The translations under genes and the position numbers were made by a program. A stretch of 37,940 nt of DNA. Source: JAZDFP01 sp043801445 (GTDB lineage: Bacteria; Planctomycetota; MHYJ01; JACQXL01). The stretch spans positions 1-37,940 of the forward strand of contig JAZDMB010000021.1 of NCBI GenBank assembly GCA_043801445.1. Direction: 5' to 3'. Positions 24,255 to 32,374 of this stretch are shown piece by piece (position 1 is the first letter of the stretch; each line of letters opens with the position of its first letter). The notes under the pieces are model-generated. The model made no database searches and had not been told where the DNA came from. It saw nothing but the letters and a program-made list of their open reading frames with translations.

Positions 24255-25715
24255 TTATTGAAACCTGACAAATATCGGGTTGGATATGAGTCTTCCACCT
24301 TTTTCATCTGTGGCTTCCAAACGATAATATATCCGTTCTCCGTGTTTGGGTGAATAGTTATCTTTGAAATTAAGCGTTAAAGGCAAAGATTGATTTATTT
24401 CTCTTATTACTATTCCTTGCCTGATAATTTTTAGGGTGACCATATGTTTGTTAACATTATTTTTTTGATTGGATTGATTATCGGTTTTATTCTCTTTTTG
24501 TGATATTCTTATTTTGATAATTGGCGTTGATGAGGTAAGTAATTCGTCGCCGCTATAAGCAATAGATTGCTGCGCAATATTATATAAACAAAAATCGTCC
24601 AGCATCAAAGGCGGATAATCTTGTTGTTGCGCTTTTAATACCGTATACATTTTCCCGTTTCTTAAGGCATCTATAGCGGTTTGATATGATTTTTGCTTGA
24701 GTAATAAAACAGTCAGAAGTTTGTTAATTTCTTTCTCGCCATAATCATCCAATTCACCGATAGCCCAGACCGGTTTGCTGCGTCTTCCATCACAATATTC
24801 CTTGAGGACATTATCCCAGATACCATTGGGTAATCCGATTTTCTGGTATCCTTCCCAAAATATACCAAAACCGGTATAATTAGTGGTAGCTTTAATTGCC
24901 TCGGGGTAGGCTAATGTATTAATTTTAATACCACTTATTAATTTTGATTCTTTGGCTTCCGGATGGGACCAGAATATCAGTCCGCCTTTTGAATTGACAT
25001 AATCTATTAAGTCTTGATATGGCGCATAACCCTGGCTACCATTATATTGATTGAAACGGGATTTACCGTTAGCGATTAAGGGAAGGTTTTTGTAGGCGTT
25101 GATATCATTTAGACCGATTACCAATAAATGTTTTCCCCTGTCATTAAGAGATAGATTTTTCTTGAAATAACTGCCTCCCCAATAATAAAAGGGCATTGAT
25201 TCTACACCATCAATAACTAAAACGTCATTATCGGAAGCAGTCTTTTTCTTGCTACCCTGTGCCTGAGGCAGATCCGCCTCTGGCTGAGAAGATGAACCAG
25301 CCTGCTTTAAAAGTGAAAAATAGTTCTCAACTCCGTATTTAAATACTGAGGCTTCTTCAAATGTTTTTTTCAGTAACCAACGAAAGGGCCAAATGCCATA
25401 CTCATAATGTTGGTTATCATGGTCTGTAATAATTAGGATTCCTATTTCGTGTTGCTTAGCAAGTTGGAGATAGTCATTTAAACTTCTTTTTCCGCCACTT
25501 ATCGGTGTTTGCAGATGTATAGCAGCAGCGATATGATGATAAGGATTATCCGTATTGGGATGCTGCGGGCTCCGAGAAATCTGTGAATTGGAATATTCTG
25601 GCTTATATTCTTTAGGGGTTGATTTGCCAAAGATAAGTAAAGGAATAAAGATAACCAACAAAACAGAAGCAAGCCAGTACGGGCGAGATATCTTTATATT
25701 AATAATACCAATCAC
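24255..25715 (-). CDS. Membrane-anchored PHP-domain protein
   Basis: 486 residues. A transmembrane or signal segment lies at about 12-30 (PYWLASVLLVIFIPLLIFG). PHP-type metal-binding motifs are AAIHLQTP...GGKRSLNDYLQLAKQHEIGILIITDHDN (about 62-102), where H and DHDN fit the PHP active site, and later WSHPEA and WAIGELDD. The substrate is unknown; PHP proteins are often phosphoesterases. The region GSSSQPEADLPQAQGSK is encoded by a palindromic repeat (25241-25287) shared with queE. The gene starts 15 bp after rplU, so it is probably co-transcribed with it. The C-terminal 100 residues look like a beta-rich domain. Confidence 0.78.
   Translation of the reverse strand: MIGIINIKISRPYWLASVLLVIFIPLLIFGKSTPKEYKPEYSNSQISRSPQHPNTDNPYHHIAAAIHLQTPISGGKRSLNDYLQLAKQHEIGILIITDHDNQHYEYGIWPFRWLLKKTFEEASVFKYGVENYFSLLKQAGSSSQPEADLPQAQGSKKKTASDNDVLVIDGVESMPFYYWGGSYFKKNLSLNDRGKHLLVIGLNDINAYKNLPLIANGKSRFNQYNGSQGYAPYQDLIDYVNSKGGLIFWSHPEAKESKLISGIKINTLAYPEAIKATTNYTGFGIFWEGYQKIGLPNGIWDNVLKEYCDGRRSKPVWAIGELDDYGEKEINKLLTVLLLKQKSYQTAIDALRNGKMYTVLKAQQQDYPPLMLDDFCLYNIAQQSIAYSGDELLTSSTPIIKIRISQKENKTDNQSNQKNNVNKHMVTLKIIRQGIVIREINQSLPLTLNFKDNYSPKHGERIYYRLEATDEKGGRLISNPIFVRFQ
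25241..25287. repeat. Palindromic element A inside the PHP gene
   Basis: tctttttcttgctaccctgt and gcctgaggcagatccgcctc read continuously and match the two halves of the queE element at 10478-10507 and 10532-10541. Here no 24-nt insert separates them. Relative to queE the element is read in a different codon phase. Confidence 0.75.
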
Positions 25716-25730
25716 TAAATTAAAAATGAG

Positions 25731-26045
25731 TTATACGGTGATTTGAGTAATATTTACAGGGGTATATTTTTGACGATGTCCCTGCGTCCGACGGTATCCT
25801 TCGCGTTTGCGGAATTTACCGATAACAACTTTTTTACCTTTAATCATTTCACCAACCTGGCCAATAACTTTAGCCCCGGCTATTATAGGATTACCTATTT
25901 TAACATTATCACCATCAACATAAAGTGAAACGTCAGAAAATGTTATTTTTTTACCAGGCTCGGTTTTTTGAAGGTCTACTAAAACTGTTTCACCTTCTCT
26001 TACTTGATACTGTTTGGAGCCCATTTTTATAATAGCGTATTTCAT
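25731..26045 (-). CDS. rplU: 50S ribosomal protein L21
   Basis: 104 residues, the normal length for L21, a 23S rRNA-binding protein of the large subunit. Family patterns are YAIIKMGSKQYQVREGE near the start, and KFRKREGYRRTQGHRQKYT near the end. An AAGGAG ribosome-binding site lies about 7 nt before the ATG. In most bacteria rplU is followed by rpmA (L27); here a PHP gene follows and rpmA is not in the window. A DegT aminotransferase gene ends about 60 bp upstream. Confidence 0.97.
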   Translation of the reverse strand: MKYAIIKMGSKQYQVREGETVLVDLQKTEPGKKITFSDVSLYVDGDNVKIGNPIIAGAKVIGQVGEMIKGKKVVIGKFRKREGYRRTQGHRQKYTPVNITQITV

Positions 26046-26105
26046 TTATACTCCTTCTTGTTTTTTTTAATACTAATATGTTACGATAGGTATCATATAT
26101 ACATA

Positions 26106-27248
26106 TTATTTTAATCTTTTCAAGATTTTAAAGAGAGTATGTGTAATATAATTTATTTGTTTATTGGTTAGAGAAGGGTAGATCGGAATAGATATCGTCG
26201 CGCGATAATTTTTTTCGGTAACAGGAAAATCTTTATTGTTTAATTTAAGGTAATGATGTAATGGTTTATAAATAGGGTGTTTGGTTTCTATGCCGCAACG
26301 ATTAAGTTGTAATATGATTTCGTCGGCAGCCGGATGCCTAATAACATAACGATAGAAAATAGATTTGGTATTAGGTTGCTCTTTGGGTAAGATTAATGAG
26401 GGAATTTTGAGCGATTGCAGTGTTTGAGTATATTGCAAGGCAATCTCACGGCGTCTATGGATAAATCGGTCTAATTGGTTTAATTGGCTAATACCAAGTG
26501 CCGCAGAGATATCAGACATTTGGTAGTTATATCTCTGGATGTAATTGTCTCTGTTGTCATAGTTAATCAGGTCGCGGATATAATTTACCAATTTCTTATC
26601 TTTGGATATAATCATACCGCCATAGCCAGTGGTAAGCATCTTGGTGGCGTAGAATGAAAAGACTGCTAATTTACCGAATGTACCGACTTGTTCCGATGAA
26701 CCTGCCCGAATGCGGTTCCCGACCCCGTCAGTTCGGGACGGGGCAGGCGGGTGTCGGAGATGGTTATTTTTATATGTGGCGCCAATACTTTGGGCGCAGT
26801 CCTCTATAATTGGTATTTTTAACGAGAGGAATTTGTCTATCTCCGCTGGGAATCCGAATAAGTGTGAAACAATAATAGCACGTGTGCGTTTAGTTATCTT
26901 GTTTTTGACTGATTGAATGTTGAGATTTAAATCATAATCATTAATATCAGCAATAATAGGTTTGGCATCTGTATAATTAACGGCATTTAAGACCGCAGAG
27001 CATACATAACTGGGGATAATAACTTCGTCTTTGGTTGAAACACCTAATGAAAGTAAGGCTAAATGTAAAGCGCTACTTCCGGAATTTACTGCTATTGCGT
27101 TTATATTTTTTCCTTTTGAGTATTTAACGACTTCCTGTTCAAATCTCTTAACTATTTTACCTTGAGCAATATAACCGCTTCTTAAAACAGTACTTAATGC
27201 CTTGAAAGTTGTCTGATTTATTGAAGGATAAGAATGTTTAATAAACAT
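26106..27248 (-). CDS. DegT/DnrJ/EryC1/StrS family aminotransferase
   Basis: 380 residues. A PLP-dependent sugar aminotransferase of nucleotide-sugar or surface-glycan synthesis. Evidence: AVNSGSSALHLAL (53-65), DEVIIPSYVCSAVLNAV, PIIEDCAQSIGA with the PLP-contacting D150, and the Schiff-base lysine K203 in FSFYATKMLTTGYGG. Residues about 163-187 (HLRHPPAPSRTDGVGNRIRAG) are an insertion between D150 and the lysine, encoded by a nested GC-rich palindrome (26701-26751); the flanking motifs are intact, so the enzyme may still be active. It starts 5 bp after the PIG-L gene, suggesting a shared glycan function. Confidence 0.9.
   Translation of the reverse strand: MFIKHSYPSINQTTFKALSTVLRSGYIAQGKIVKRFEQEVVKYSKGKNINAIAVNSGSSALHLALLSLGVSTKDEVIIPSYVCSAVLNAVNYTDAKPIIADINDYDLNLNIQSVKNKITKRTRAIIVSHLFGFPAEIDKFLSLKIPIIEDCAQSIGATYKNNHLRHPPAPSRTDGVGNRIRAGSSEQVGTFGKLAVFSFYATKMLTTGYGGMIISKDKKLVNYIRDLINYDNRDNYIQRYNYQMSDISAALGISQLNQLDRFIHRRREIALQYTQTLQSLKIPSLILPKEQPNTKSIFYRYVIRHPAADEIILQLNRCGIETKHPIYKPLHHYLKLNNKDFPVTEKNYRATISIPIYPSLTNKQINYITHTLFKILKRLK
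26701..26751. repeat. Palindromic element B with nested element C inside degT
   Basis: cctgcccgaatgcggt (26701-26716) and caggcggg (26744-26751) are the two halves of the 24-nt element B found whole in queE (10508-10531; one base differs). Exactly 27 nt (26717-26743), containing tcccgaccccgtc and gggacgggg, lie between them. gtgtcgg follows, as at 4866. The frame stays open. Confidence 0.75.
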
Positions 27249-27253
27249 ACAGA

Positions 27254-28018
27254 TTAAAATATAAATCTATAGCACATAAAAGCTTCTGCGGCTTCAACAG
27301 AAATTTCTTTACCACGGAGTTTTATAAGATGTTCCAAACTTTCCAAACTGCAATGATGCAAGCGAGGTTTCAGTTGAGATTGATGAAGCATCAGAGCCTT
27401 GATTTTTATATCCCAGTATTTTGATATGTCAACATAGAAATTGGGATGGAATTTTTCACGTTCCACATTCCAAAAAAGAGTAGGATTGTCATATGCTAAT
27501 ACAATAGGAGGAAAATTGTTATTAATTCCTCTTGGCCTGCAAGCTGTAAATCCCGCATGAAAAATGGCGCAATGGTCTTGATTATATGAGATAGATGGTA
27601 AAGCTACCATTGTCGGTTTTATTTTATCAATGGAGACTTTGCTGTCGCGTTCAATAATAGAAATTAAGTCTCTACGAGGAATTGTATCTAATCGCAAGTG
27701 TTTTTTACTATCTTTAAACAAAATATCATAACCGTCTACTTTAAGAAATTCTGATGTTTTTATGAATTCTTTATAGCGGGTTTCTTTTTTTACCAATTTA
27801 TACTTGTTAGTATATTGCCAGAGGTCACCTATAGAAAACACCATAACATATACTTTTCCACCTAAATCTTTGATTTTTGCAGCGGTTCCGGCACAACCAT
27901 ATGCTTCATCGTCGGCATGCGGTGAAATAATTAACAAGGTTTGTTTTGCCAGGAAATCATCAGAAGGTGTCGTCAGATTAAGTTTTTGGACTTTTATTTT
28001 GGAAATACTTTCAGACAT
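27254..28018 (-). CDS. PIG-L family deacetylase
   Basis: 254 residues from the chosen start. A zinc-dependent N-acetylglucosaminyl deacetylase-like enzyme. The metal motif is H34-x-D36-D37-E38 (ISPHADDEAYGCAGT) and a later NQDHCAIFHAG supplies the second histidine site. I use ATG 28018, because AAAGGAGG lies 6 nt upstream of it; a longer frame from 28054 lacks such a site. It is the first gene of a run with the DegT aminotransferase, consistent with making or trimming an amino-sugar glycan. The precise substrate is unknown. Confidence 0.88.
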   Translation of the reverse strand: MSESISKIKVQKLNLTTPSDDFLAKQTLLIISPHADDEAYGCAGTAAKIKDLGGKVYVMVFSIGDLWQYTNKYKLVKKETRYKEFIKTSEFLKVDGYDILFKDSKKHLRLDTIPRRDLISIIERDSKVSIDKIKPTMVALPSISYNQDHCAIFHAGFTACRPRGINNNFPPIVLAYDNPTLFWNVEREKFHPNFYVDISKYWDIKIKALMLHQSQLKPRLHHCSLESLEHLIKLRGKEISVEAAEAFMCYRFIF

Positions 28019-28047
28019 AGATCGCCTCCTTTTAATATAATTATATG

Positions 28048-28156
28048 TTGACAATATTCATATGGATATATAACTTCTTATCATAAGAAACAAATAAAAA
28101 TACAATTAATATATATTCTATTCATATTTGGGATGCTACATAAACATGCATCCAAA
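28048..28156 (+). promoter_or_regulatory. Divergent promoter region with two palindromes
   Basis: TTGACA (28048-28053) is followed at 15 nt by TATAAC (28069-28074), a possible plus-strand promoter. ttcttat-c-ataagaa (28075-28089) is a perfect palindrome right after the -10. A hairpin gggatgc...gcatcca (28127-28156) lies in the leader of the HEAT lipoprotein. Confidence 0.4.
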
Positions 28157-28181
28157 ATATAAAGGAAAGGAGATATAAACC

Positions 28182-28940
28182 ATGAAAAAGAGCAAGATTA
28201 TCAGTGGTGTTATACTGAGTGTTATAGGTATGGTGGTAATACTATTTGGTTGCGGGGAAAGTGAAAAGCAGAAAATAAATCGTTATATTAACGAAATGAG
28301 TGTTAAGGCTAAAAGTCCTGCGCGTGACGCTTATTTAAAGATGCTTGTTCGGATAGGTACACCAGCTGTTGAACAGCTTATTTACAATTTGAAAAATAAT
28401 CCTGACAGGATGATTCGAGCGTATTCAGCGCTTACACTGTCTGAGATAGGCGATAAATCTGCCGAACAACCTATTAAAAAAACCTTGAGTGATAAGGACC
28501 CTGAGGTCCGTGCTCGTGCGGCTGAAGCGTTAACAAAACTTATTTCATCAAAAGCAATACCTGATCTGATAGATTTATTGAAAGATTTAGATGCTACTCC
28601 TCGTGAATCAGCGCAAAATTGCCTGGTTAAACTGGGTGATGTTGCAATTAATCCTTTGATTGAGTGTCTTTCCCAAAGCAATCCTTCATTGAGAAATCAA
28701 GCCAGAATAATTTTAGGTAGAATGGGACTTAAAACTCTTCCTAAATTAATTGAACTTTTAGAGAGTACTTCTGATGCAAATATTCAAATTATTACCGCAA
28801 GGACTATAGCGGATATTGGTGATAAATCAGCATTGGATAATATAAAGAAAGTAGCTGATTCTTATACTGATAATGATGAAACAACAAAATCTATACGCAA
28901 GAGTTTAATTGGGGCATACGATGACTTGCGTCAGAAATAA
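28182..28940 (+). CDS. HEAT-repeat lipoprotein
   Basis: 252 residues. A signal peptide with a lipobox (VVILFGC, C24) predicts a lipid-anchored protein. Residues about 45-245 are HEAT/PBS-lyase-type repeats, such as DRMIRAYSALTLSEIGDKSA and DPEVRARAAEALTKLISSKA. It is similar in plan to the 3750-4760 protein and to the remnant at 17260. AAAGGAGAT lies upstream of the ATG. The stop TAA overlaps the ATG of the rph frame by one base. Partner and function are unknown. Confidence 0.85.
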   Translation: MKKSKIISGVILSVIGMVVILFGCGESEKQKINRYINEMSVKAKSPARDAYLKMLVRIGTPAVEQLIYNLKNNPDRMIRAYSALTLSEIGDKSAEQPIKKTLSDKDPEVRARAAEALTKLISSKAIPDLIDLLKDLDATPRESAQNCLVKLGDVAINPLIECLSQSNPSLRNQARIILGRMGLKTLPKLIELLESTSDANIQIITARTIADIGDKSALDNIKKVADSYTDNDETTKSIRKSLIGAYDDLRQK

Positions 28941-29695
28941 TGATTTGTTTGTCTACTCCTAAATATATAATGATGAGAATAGATAATCGTAAATTTAACG
29001 AAATTAGAAAAGTAAAAATCACTCCTCATTTCATATCATCCACGCCGGGCTCTGTTTTGATCGAATTAGGTTCTACAAAAGTATTGTGTTCTGCAATATG
29101 GGAATTTGGAGTGCCAGCTTTTCTTTTAAATAAGGGACGAGGTTGGTTAACGGCTGAGTATGGTATGCTTCCTGGTTCAACATTGGAACGAAAATCACGT
29201 GAGGGACGATTGGGACGACCTGATGGTCGTATTTTTGAAATTCAAAGACTTGTTGGTAGATCTCTTCGTGCTGTTGTTGATATGGAACTTCTTGGTGAAA
29301 AAACTATTTGGATAGATTGTGATGTTTTGCAAGCTGATGGTGGAACTCGTTCGGCTGCTATTACAGGATCATTTATTGCTCTATATTTTGCTTTTAAGAA
29401 TATGCAAGAGCAAAAGCTACTTCTAAAAAATCCGATTCGTGATTATCTAGCTGCTGTGAGTTTAGGTAGAGTTAATGGAGAACTCATGCTTGATCTTGCA
29501 TATCAGGAAGATTCGAAAGCTGAAGTTGATTTGAATATTGTAATGACGGATAAGGAGAAGATTATTGAAATTCAAGGAACAGCAGAATCGAAACCATTTT
29601 CCCAAGATGAACTTAGTGAAATGATTAATCTCGCTAAGAATGGTATTAGAGAACTTATAGAGATTCAAAAGCAGGTTATCAATAAAAGATATTAG
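28940..29695 (+). CDS. rph: Ribonuclease PH
   Basis: 251 residues. A phosphorolytic 3'-5' exoribonuclease that trims tRNA 3' ends. Patterns are TPGSVLIELGSTKVLCSA, AEYGMLPGSTLERKSRE, GRIFEIQRLVGRSLRAVVDM and DCDVLQADGGTRSAAITG. Family members normally begin near MRIDNRKFNEIRKVKI, so ATG 28970 or 28973 may be the true start; the ATG at 28940 overlaps the previous stop (TAATG) and would give 10 extra residues. No strong ribosome-binding site favours either. Confidence 0.95.
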   Translation: MICLSTPKYIMMRIDNRKFNEIRKVKITPHFISSTPGSVLIELGSTKVLCSAIWEFGVPAFLLNKGRGWLTAEYGMLPGSTLERKSREGRLGRPDGRIFEIQRLVGRSLRAVVDMELLGEKTIWIDCDVLQADGGTRSAAITGSFIALYFAFKNMQEQKLLLKNPIRDYLAAVSLGRVNGELMLDLAYQEDSKAEVDLNIVMTDKEKIIEIQGTAESKPFSQDELSEMINLAKNGIRELIEIQKQVINKRY

Positions 29696-29744
29696 CAATC
29701 AAACTTATAGGCAATTCTGGGATTAGTTTTAAAATTATATTTAT

Positions 29745-31031
29745 ATGCTTTCTGAGACAAAATACTTTTTTTTTCTTTCTGATTTGATACATAAAAAGGT
29801 TAAAAAAAGTGATGGTGAGACTATCGGTAGAGTTGTAGATGTATCTGTTATACATAATCCGTCTAAAATCTATCCGGAATTGTTATCCTTAATTATTGCA
29901 CCTGGATTATTCAAGAAACATTTAAATATTCCTATAATTAGTCTTGAACCATTTGAACTTCCAATAGAGCATCTGTATCTTAAAAGTGATGCTGTAATAA
30001 ATGAAATTTCTTCGCTTGATAATAGTAATAATATATCGTTGTTAAAGGAAACTTTTTTGGATAAACAAATCCTTGATACATCTGGTTGTAAAGTAGTGCG
30101 GGTTAATGACTTGCATTTTTTAAAAGAGAAAAATAATATTTGGGTAGTACATGTTGATATCGGATTCAGGGGTATAGTTAGAAGATTAGGTTGGTTACAG
30201 GTACTTGATACAATTATGGAGTGGGTTTTTTCTTATAAGCCTCAGGAACGTTTTGTTTCATGGAAATATGTACGAACAATTCCTCAAAGCGGTGTGAGAA
30301 GGAATGATATGATCGCTCTTGCACCGGCATATCAATGTTTAACCAATCTAAATCCGGTAGATTTATCTGATATTTTAAGTGATATAAATCGCGATGAAAG
30401 AATAGCGATGTTTAAGATGTTAGATATCTCAACCGCTGCTGATGCTATGGTAGAGCTTGACTTGAAAATGCAAAAGGAATTATTTGAATCGTTAGAAAAA
30501 CAGCAACGTTTGCAACTTATTCTACTTATACCGGATAACAAATTGGCAGATTTACTTAATCATTTAGGGAGACGAAAAGCAGATGAAGTTATCAGGCAAT
30601 TACCTTTAGAGAAAGCGGAAAAAATAAAAGGATTGTTATTACACCCGGAACAAACCGCTGGCGCTTTAATGACAACCCAATATTTTTCATTAAATAAAGA
30701 TTTAACTGTAGAGGAATCTTTTAATAAACTCAGGGAAATATCAGTTTCGTCGAATGATTCCTATTTTTATTATGTGTATGTTATAGATGTCGAACAAAAT
30801 CTTATAGGGGTGGTTAGTCTTAGAAAACTCTTAGCGACCCAATCAGCATCTAAATTATCAGAGGTAATGAATTCAAATACAATTAAAATAAAACCATTCA
30901 CCAAATATCGAAAGATTATAGAGTTGTGCGTGAAATATAATATTGATGCTTTACCGGTGGTTGATAACCATAATAAAATAAAAGGCATAGTACTTCTGAA
31001 AGATGCTCTTAAAAATACTTCCATAAATTAA
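29745..31031 (+). CDS. PRC-barrel / MgtE_N / CBS-pair protein without channel domain
   Basis: 428 residues. Residues about 10-90 and 100-185 are two PRC-barrel-like domains (HKKVKKSDGETIGRVVDV; DKQILDTSGCKVVRVNDL). Residues about 205-310 match the MgtE N-terminal superhelical domain, with LNHLGRRKADEVIRQLP and LLLHPEQTAGALMT. Residues about 311-425 form a CBS pair (GVVSLRKLLATQSASKLSEV; ALPVVDNHNKIKGIVLLKDA). The MgtE transmembrane channel is absent, so this is a soluble protein, perhaps a Mg2+- or nucleotide-sensing regulator. It follows rph by about 50 bp. Confidence 0.85.
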   Translation: MLSETKYFFFLSDLIHKKVKKSDGETIGRVVDVSVIHNPSKIYPELLSLIIAPGLFKKHLNIPIISLEPFELPIEHLYLKSDAVINEISSLDNSNNISLLKETFLDKQILDTSGCKVVRVNDLHFLKEKNNIWVVHVDIGFRGIVRRLGWLQVLDTIMEWVFSYKPQERFVSWKYVRTIPQSGVRRNDMIALAPAYQCLTNLNPVDLSDILSDINRDERIAMFKMLDISTAADAMVELDLKMQKELFESLEKQQRLQLILLIPDNKLADLLNHLGRRKADEVIRQLPLEKAEKIKGLLLHPEQTAGALMTTQYFSLNKDLTVEESFNKLREISVSSNDSYFYYVYVIDVEQNLIGVVSLRKLLATQSASKLSEVMNSNTIKIKPFTKYRKIIELCVKYNIDALPVVDNHNKIKGIVLLKDALKNTSIN

Positions 31032-31114
31032 CAGTATATTGACTATGAATGGATAAGGGCAGATAGGTAAGGAATTTATATTTAAGTTAAGTTTTCTTGG
31101 AAATACTTTCCGAA

Positions 31115-32374
31115 TTAGAATAATCTCATTATAAAACATTTTACTTGCTTTAGTAAGCCACGTTTTTGGAGTTGAGCTATTTGTTGACCGCTTATCCATC
31201 GTCCCTGGCATATCATACAAGCAGAAATTTTGATATCCGGTATCTCGAGGCTTTTAATGATAGACATATTAGTCGAACAAGCAGGGCATTTGATTGGGTT
31301 GGTATCTTTTTCTGTAATTTCAGGTGTTTTTATTGGTTGAGAGGAATAAAATTCTATTTTATTCTCAACAGCTTTTTCTAATTCATTGATTTCAAACCAT
31401 ACTCCTCCGCATTGGCTGCACTGATGATATTCATTCTCTTTTATATCAGTTTTATTGAGTTTTTGATTATGACAATGCGGACAGGAATAATCCTTGGCAT
31501 CCAAATTATTATCAAGTAAATTGATATTTTGAGATGAGGTATCTGTTAATTTGGGGTCGCTTAATAGAGTCGTTATATTTTTATTCATACTTCCACTCCT
31601 ATACCCTTCTAAATCAAGGGTAATATAATCATAGTTTAAGTTATGTAATTTGCTGACAATTTCATTTCTGACTTTAATGATGTTTGCTAATTCAGAAACA
31701 TCGACTTCAATACGAACGATATCCTGATGGGAGCGCACACGGCAGCTTCTAAAACCTAATTCGTGTAATAACTCCTCGGCTTTTTCTACTCGTTGAAGCT
31801 TGTCGATAGTGATTTTTTCCCCATAAGGAAATCTTGAAGCAAGGCAAGCATAACCGGGTTTATCCCAGGTCGGAATATTAAGTGATTTGGAAAGCTCTCT
31901 CACCTCCTTCTTAGTTAATTCCGCTTTAACTAAAGGCGAAAGTATATTTAATTCTTTTGCTGCTTTTCGTCCCGGCCTGAAATCTTCCGCATCAGATAAA
32001 GTTGTTCCATCTAAAACATTTGGAACATTTTCTTTATCGGCAATTTCCCGTAATTTCTTAAATAATTCTTGTTTACAATAATAACATCGGTTTACAGGAT
32101 TGCTCACGAAATTTTCTGATGACAGTTCTGACGTCTGGATGATACGGTGATTTAACCCGAATTGGCGTGCAAGAGAAACGGCTTCTTGATATTCTTTTTG
32201 CGGATAAGTTTCTGAAATTGAGGTCACGGCAATACTTTTGTCTTTCAGAACAGTATGACAAACAAAAGCAAGAAAGGTACTGTCTACACCGCCGGAATAA
32301 GCTACCACTACGGATTTCATATCACGGATAATATTCTGGAGATTCTGGTATTTCTCCTGAAGTGCTTTGTTCAT
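31115..32374 (-). CDS. larE: LarE-type ATP-dependent sacrificial sulfur transferase fused to two zf-TFIIB zinc ribbons
   Basis: 419 residues. The LarE part (about 1-270) has the PP-loop SGGVDST (27-33), C97-x2-C100 (NRCYYCK) and C177 in PGYACLASRFPYG, the position of the sulfur-donating cysteine in LarE of the nickel-pincer nucleotide pathway. Residues about 295-410 add two zf-TFIIB-like zinc ribbons: C298-x2-C301...C319-x2-C322-GGVW, and C363-x2-C366...C386-x2-C389-QGRW. Such a fusion is unusual to my knowledge. larB/larC are not in the window. The start overlaps the upstream gene's stop (ATGA), so the two are coupled. Confidence 0.85.
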   Translation of the reverse strand: MNKALQEKYQNLQNIIRDMKSVVVAYSGGVDSTFLAFVCHTVLKDKSIAVTSISETYPQKEYQEAVSLARQFGLNHRIIQTSELSSENFVSNPVNRCYYCKQELFKKLREIADKENVPNVLDGTTLSDAEDFRPGRKAAKELNILSPLVKAELTKKEVRELSKSLNIPTWDKPGYACLASRFPYGEKITIDKLQRVEKAEELLHELGFRSCRVRSHQDIVRIEVDVSELANIIKVRNEIVSKLHNLNYDYITLDLEGYRSGSMNKNITTLLSDPKLTDTSSQNINLLDNNLDAKDYSCPHCHNQKLNKTDIKENEYHQCSQCGGVWFEINELEKAVENKIEFYSSQPIKTPEITEKDTNPIKCPACSTNMSIIKSLEIPDIKISACMICQGRWISGQQIAQLQKRGLLKQVKCFIMRLF

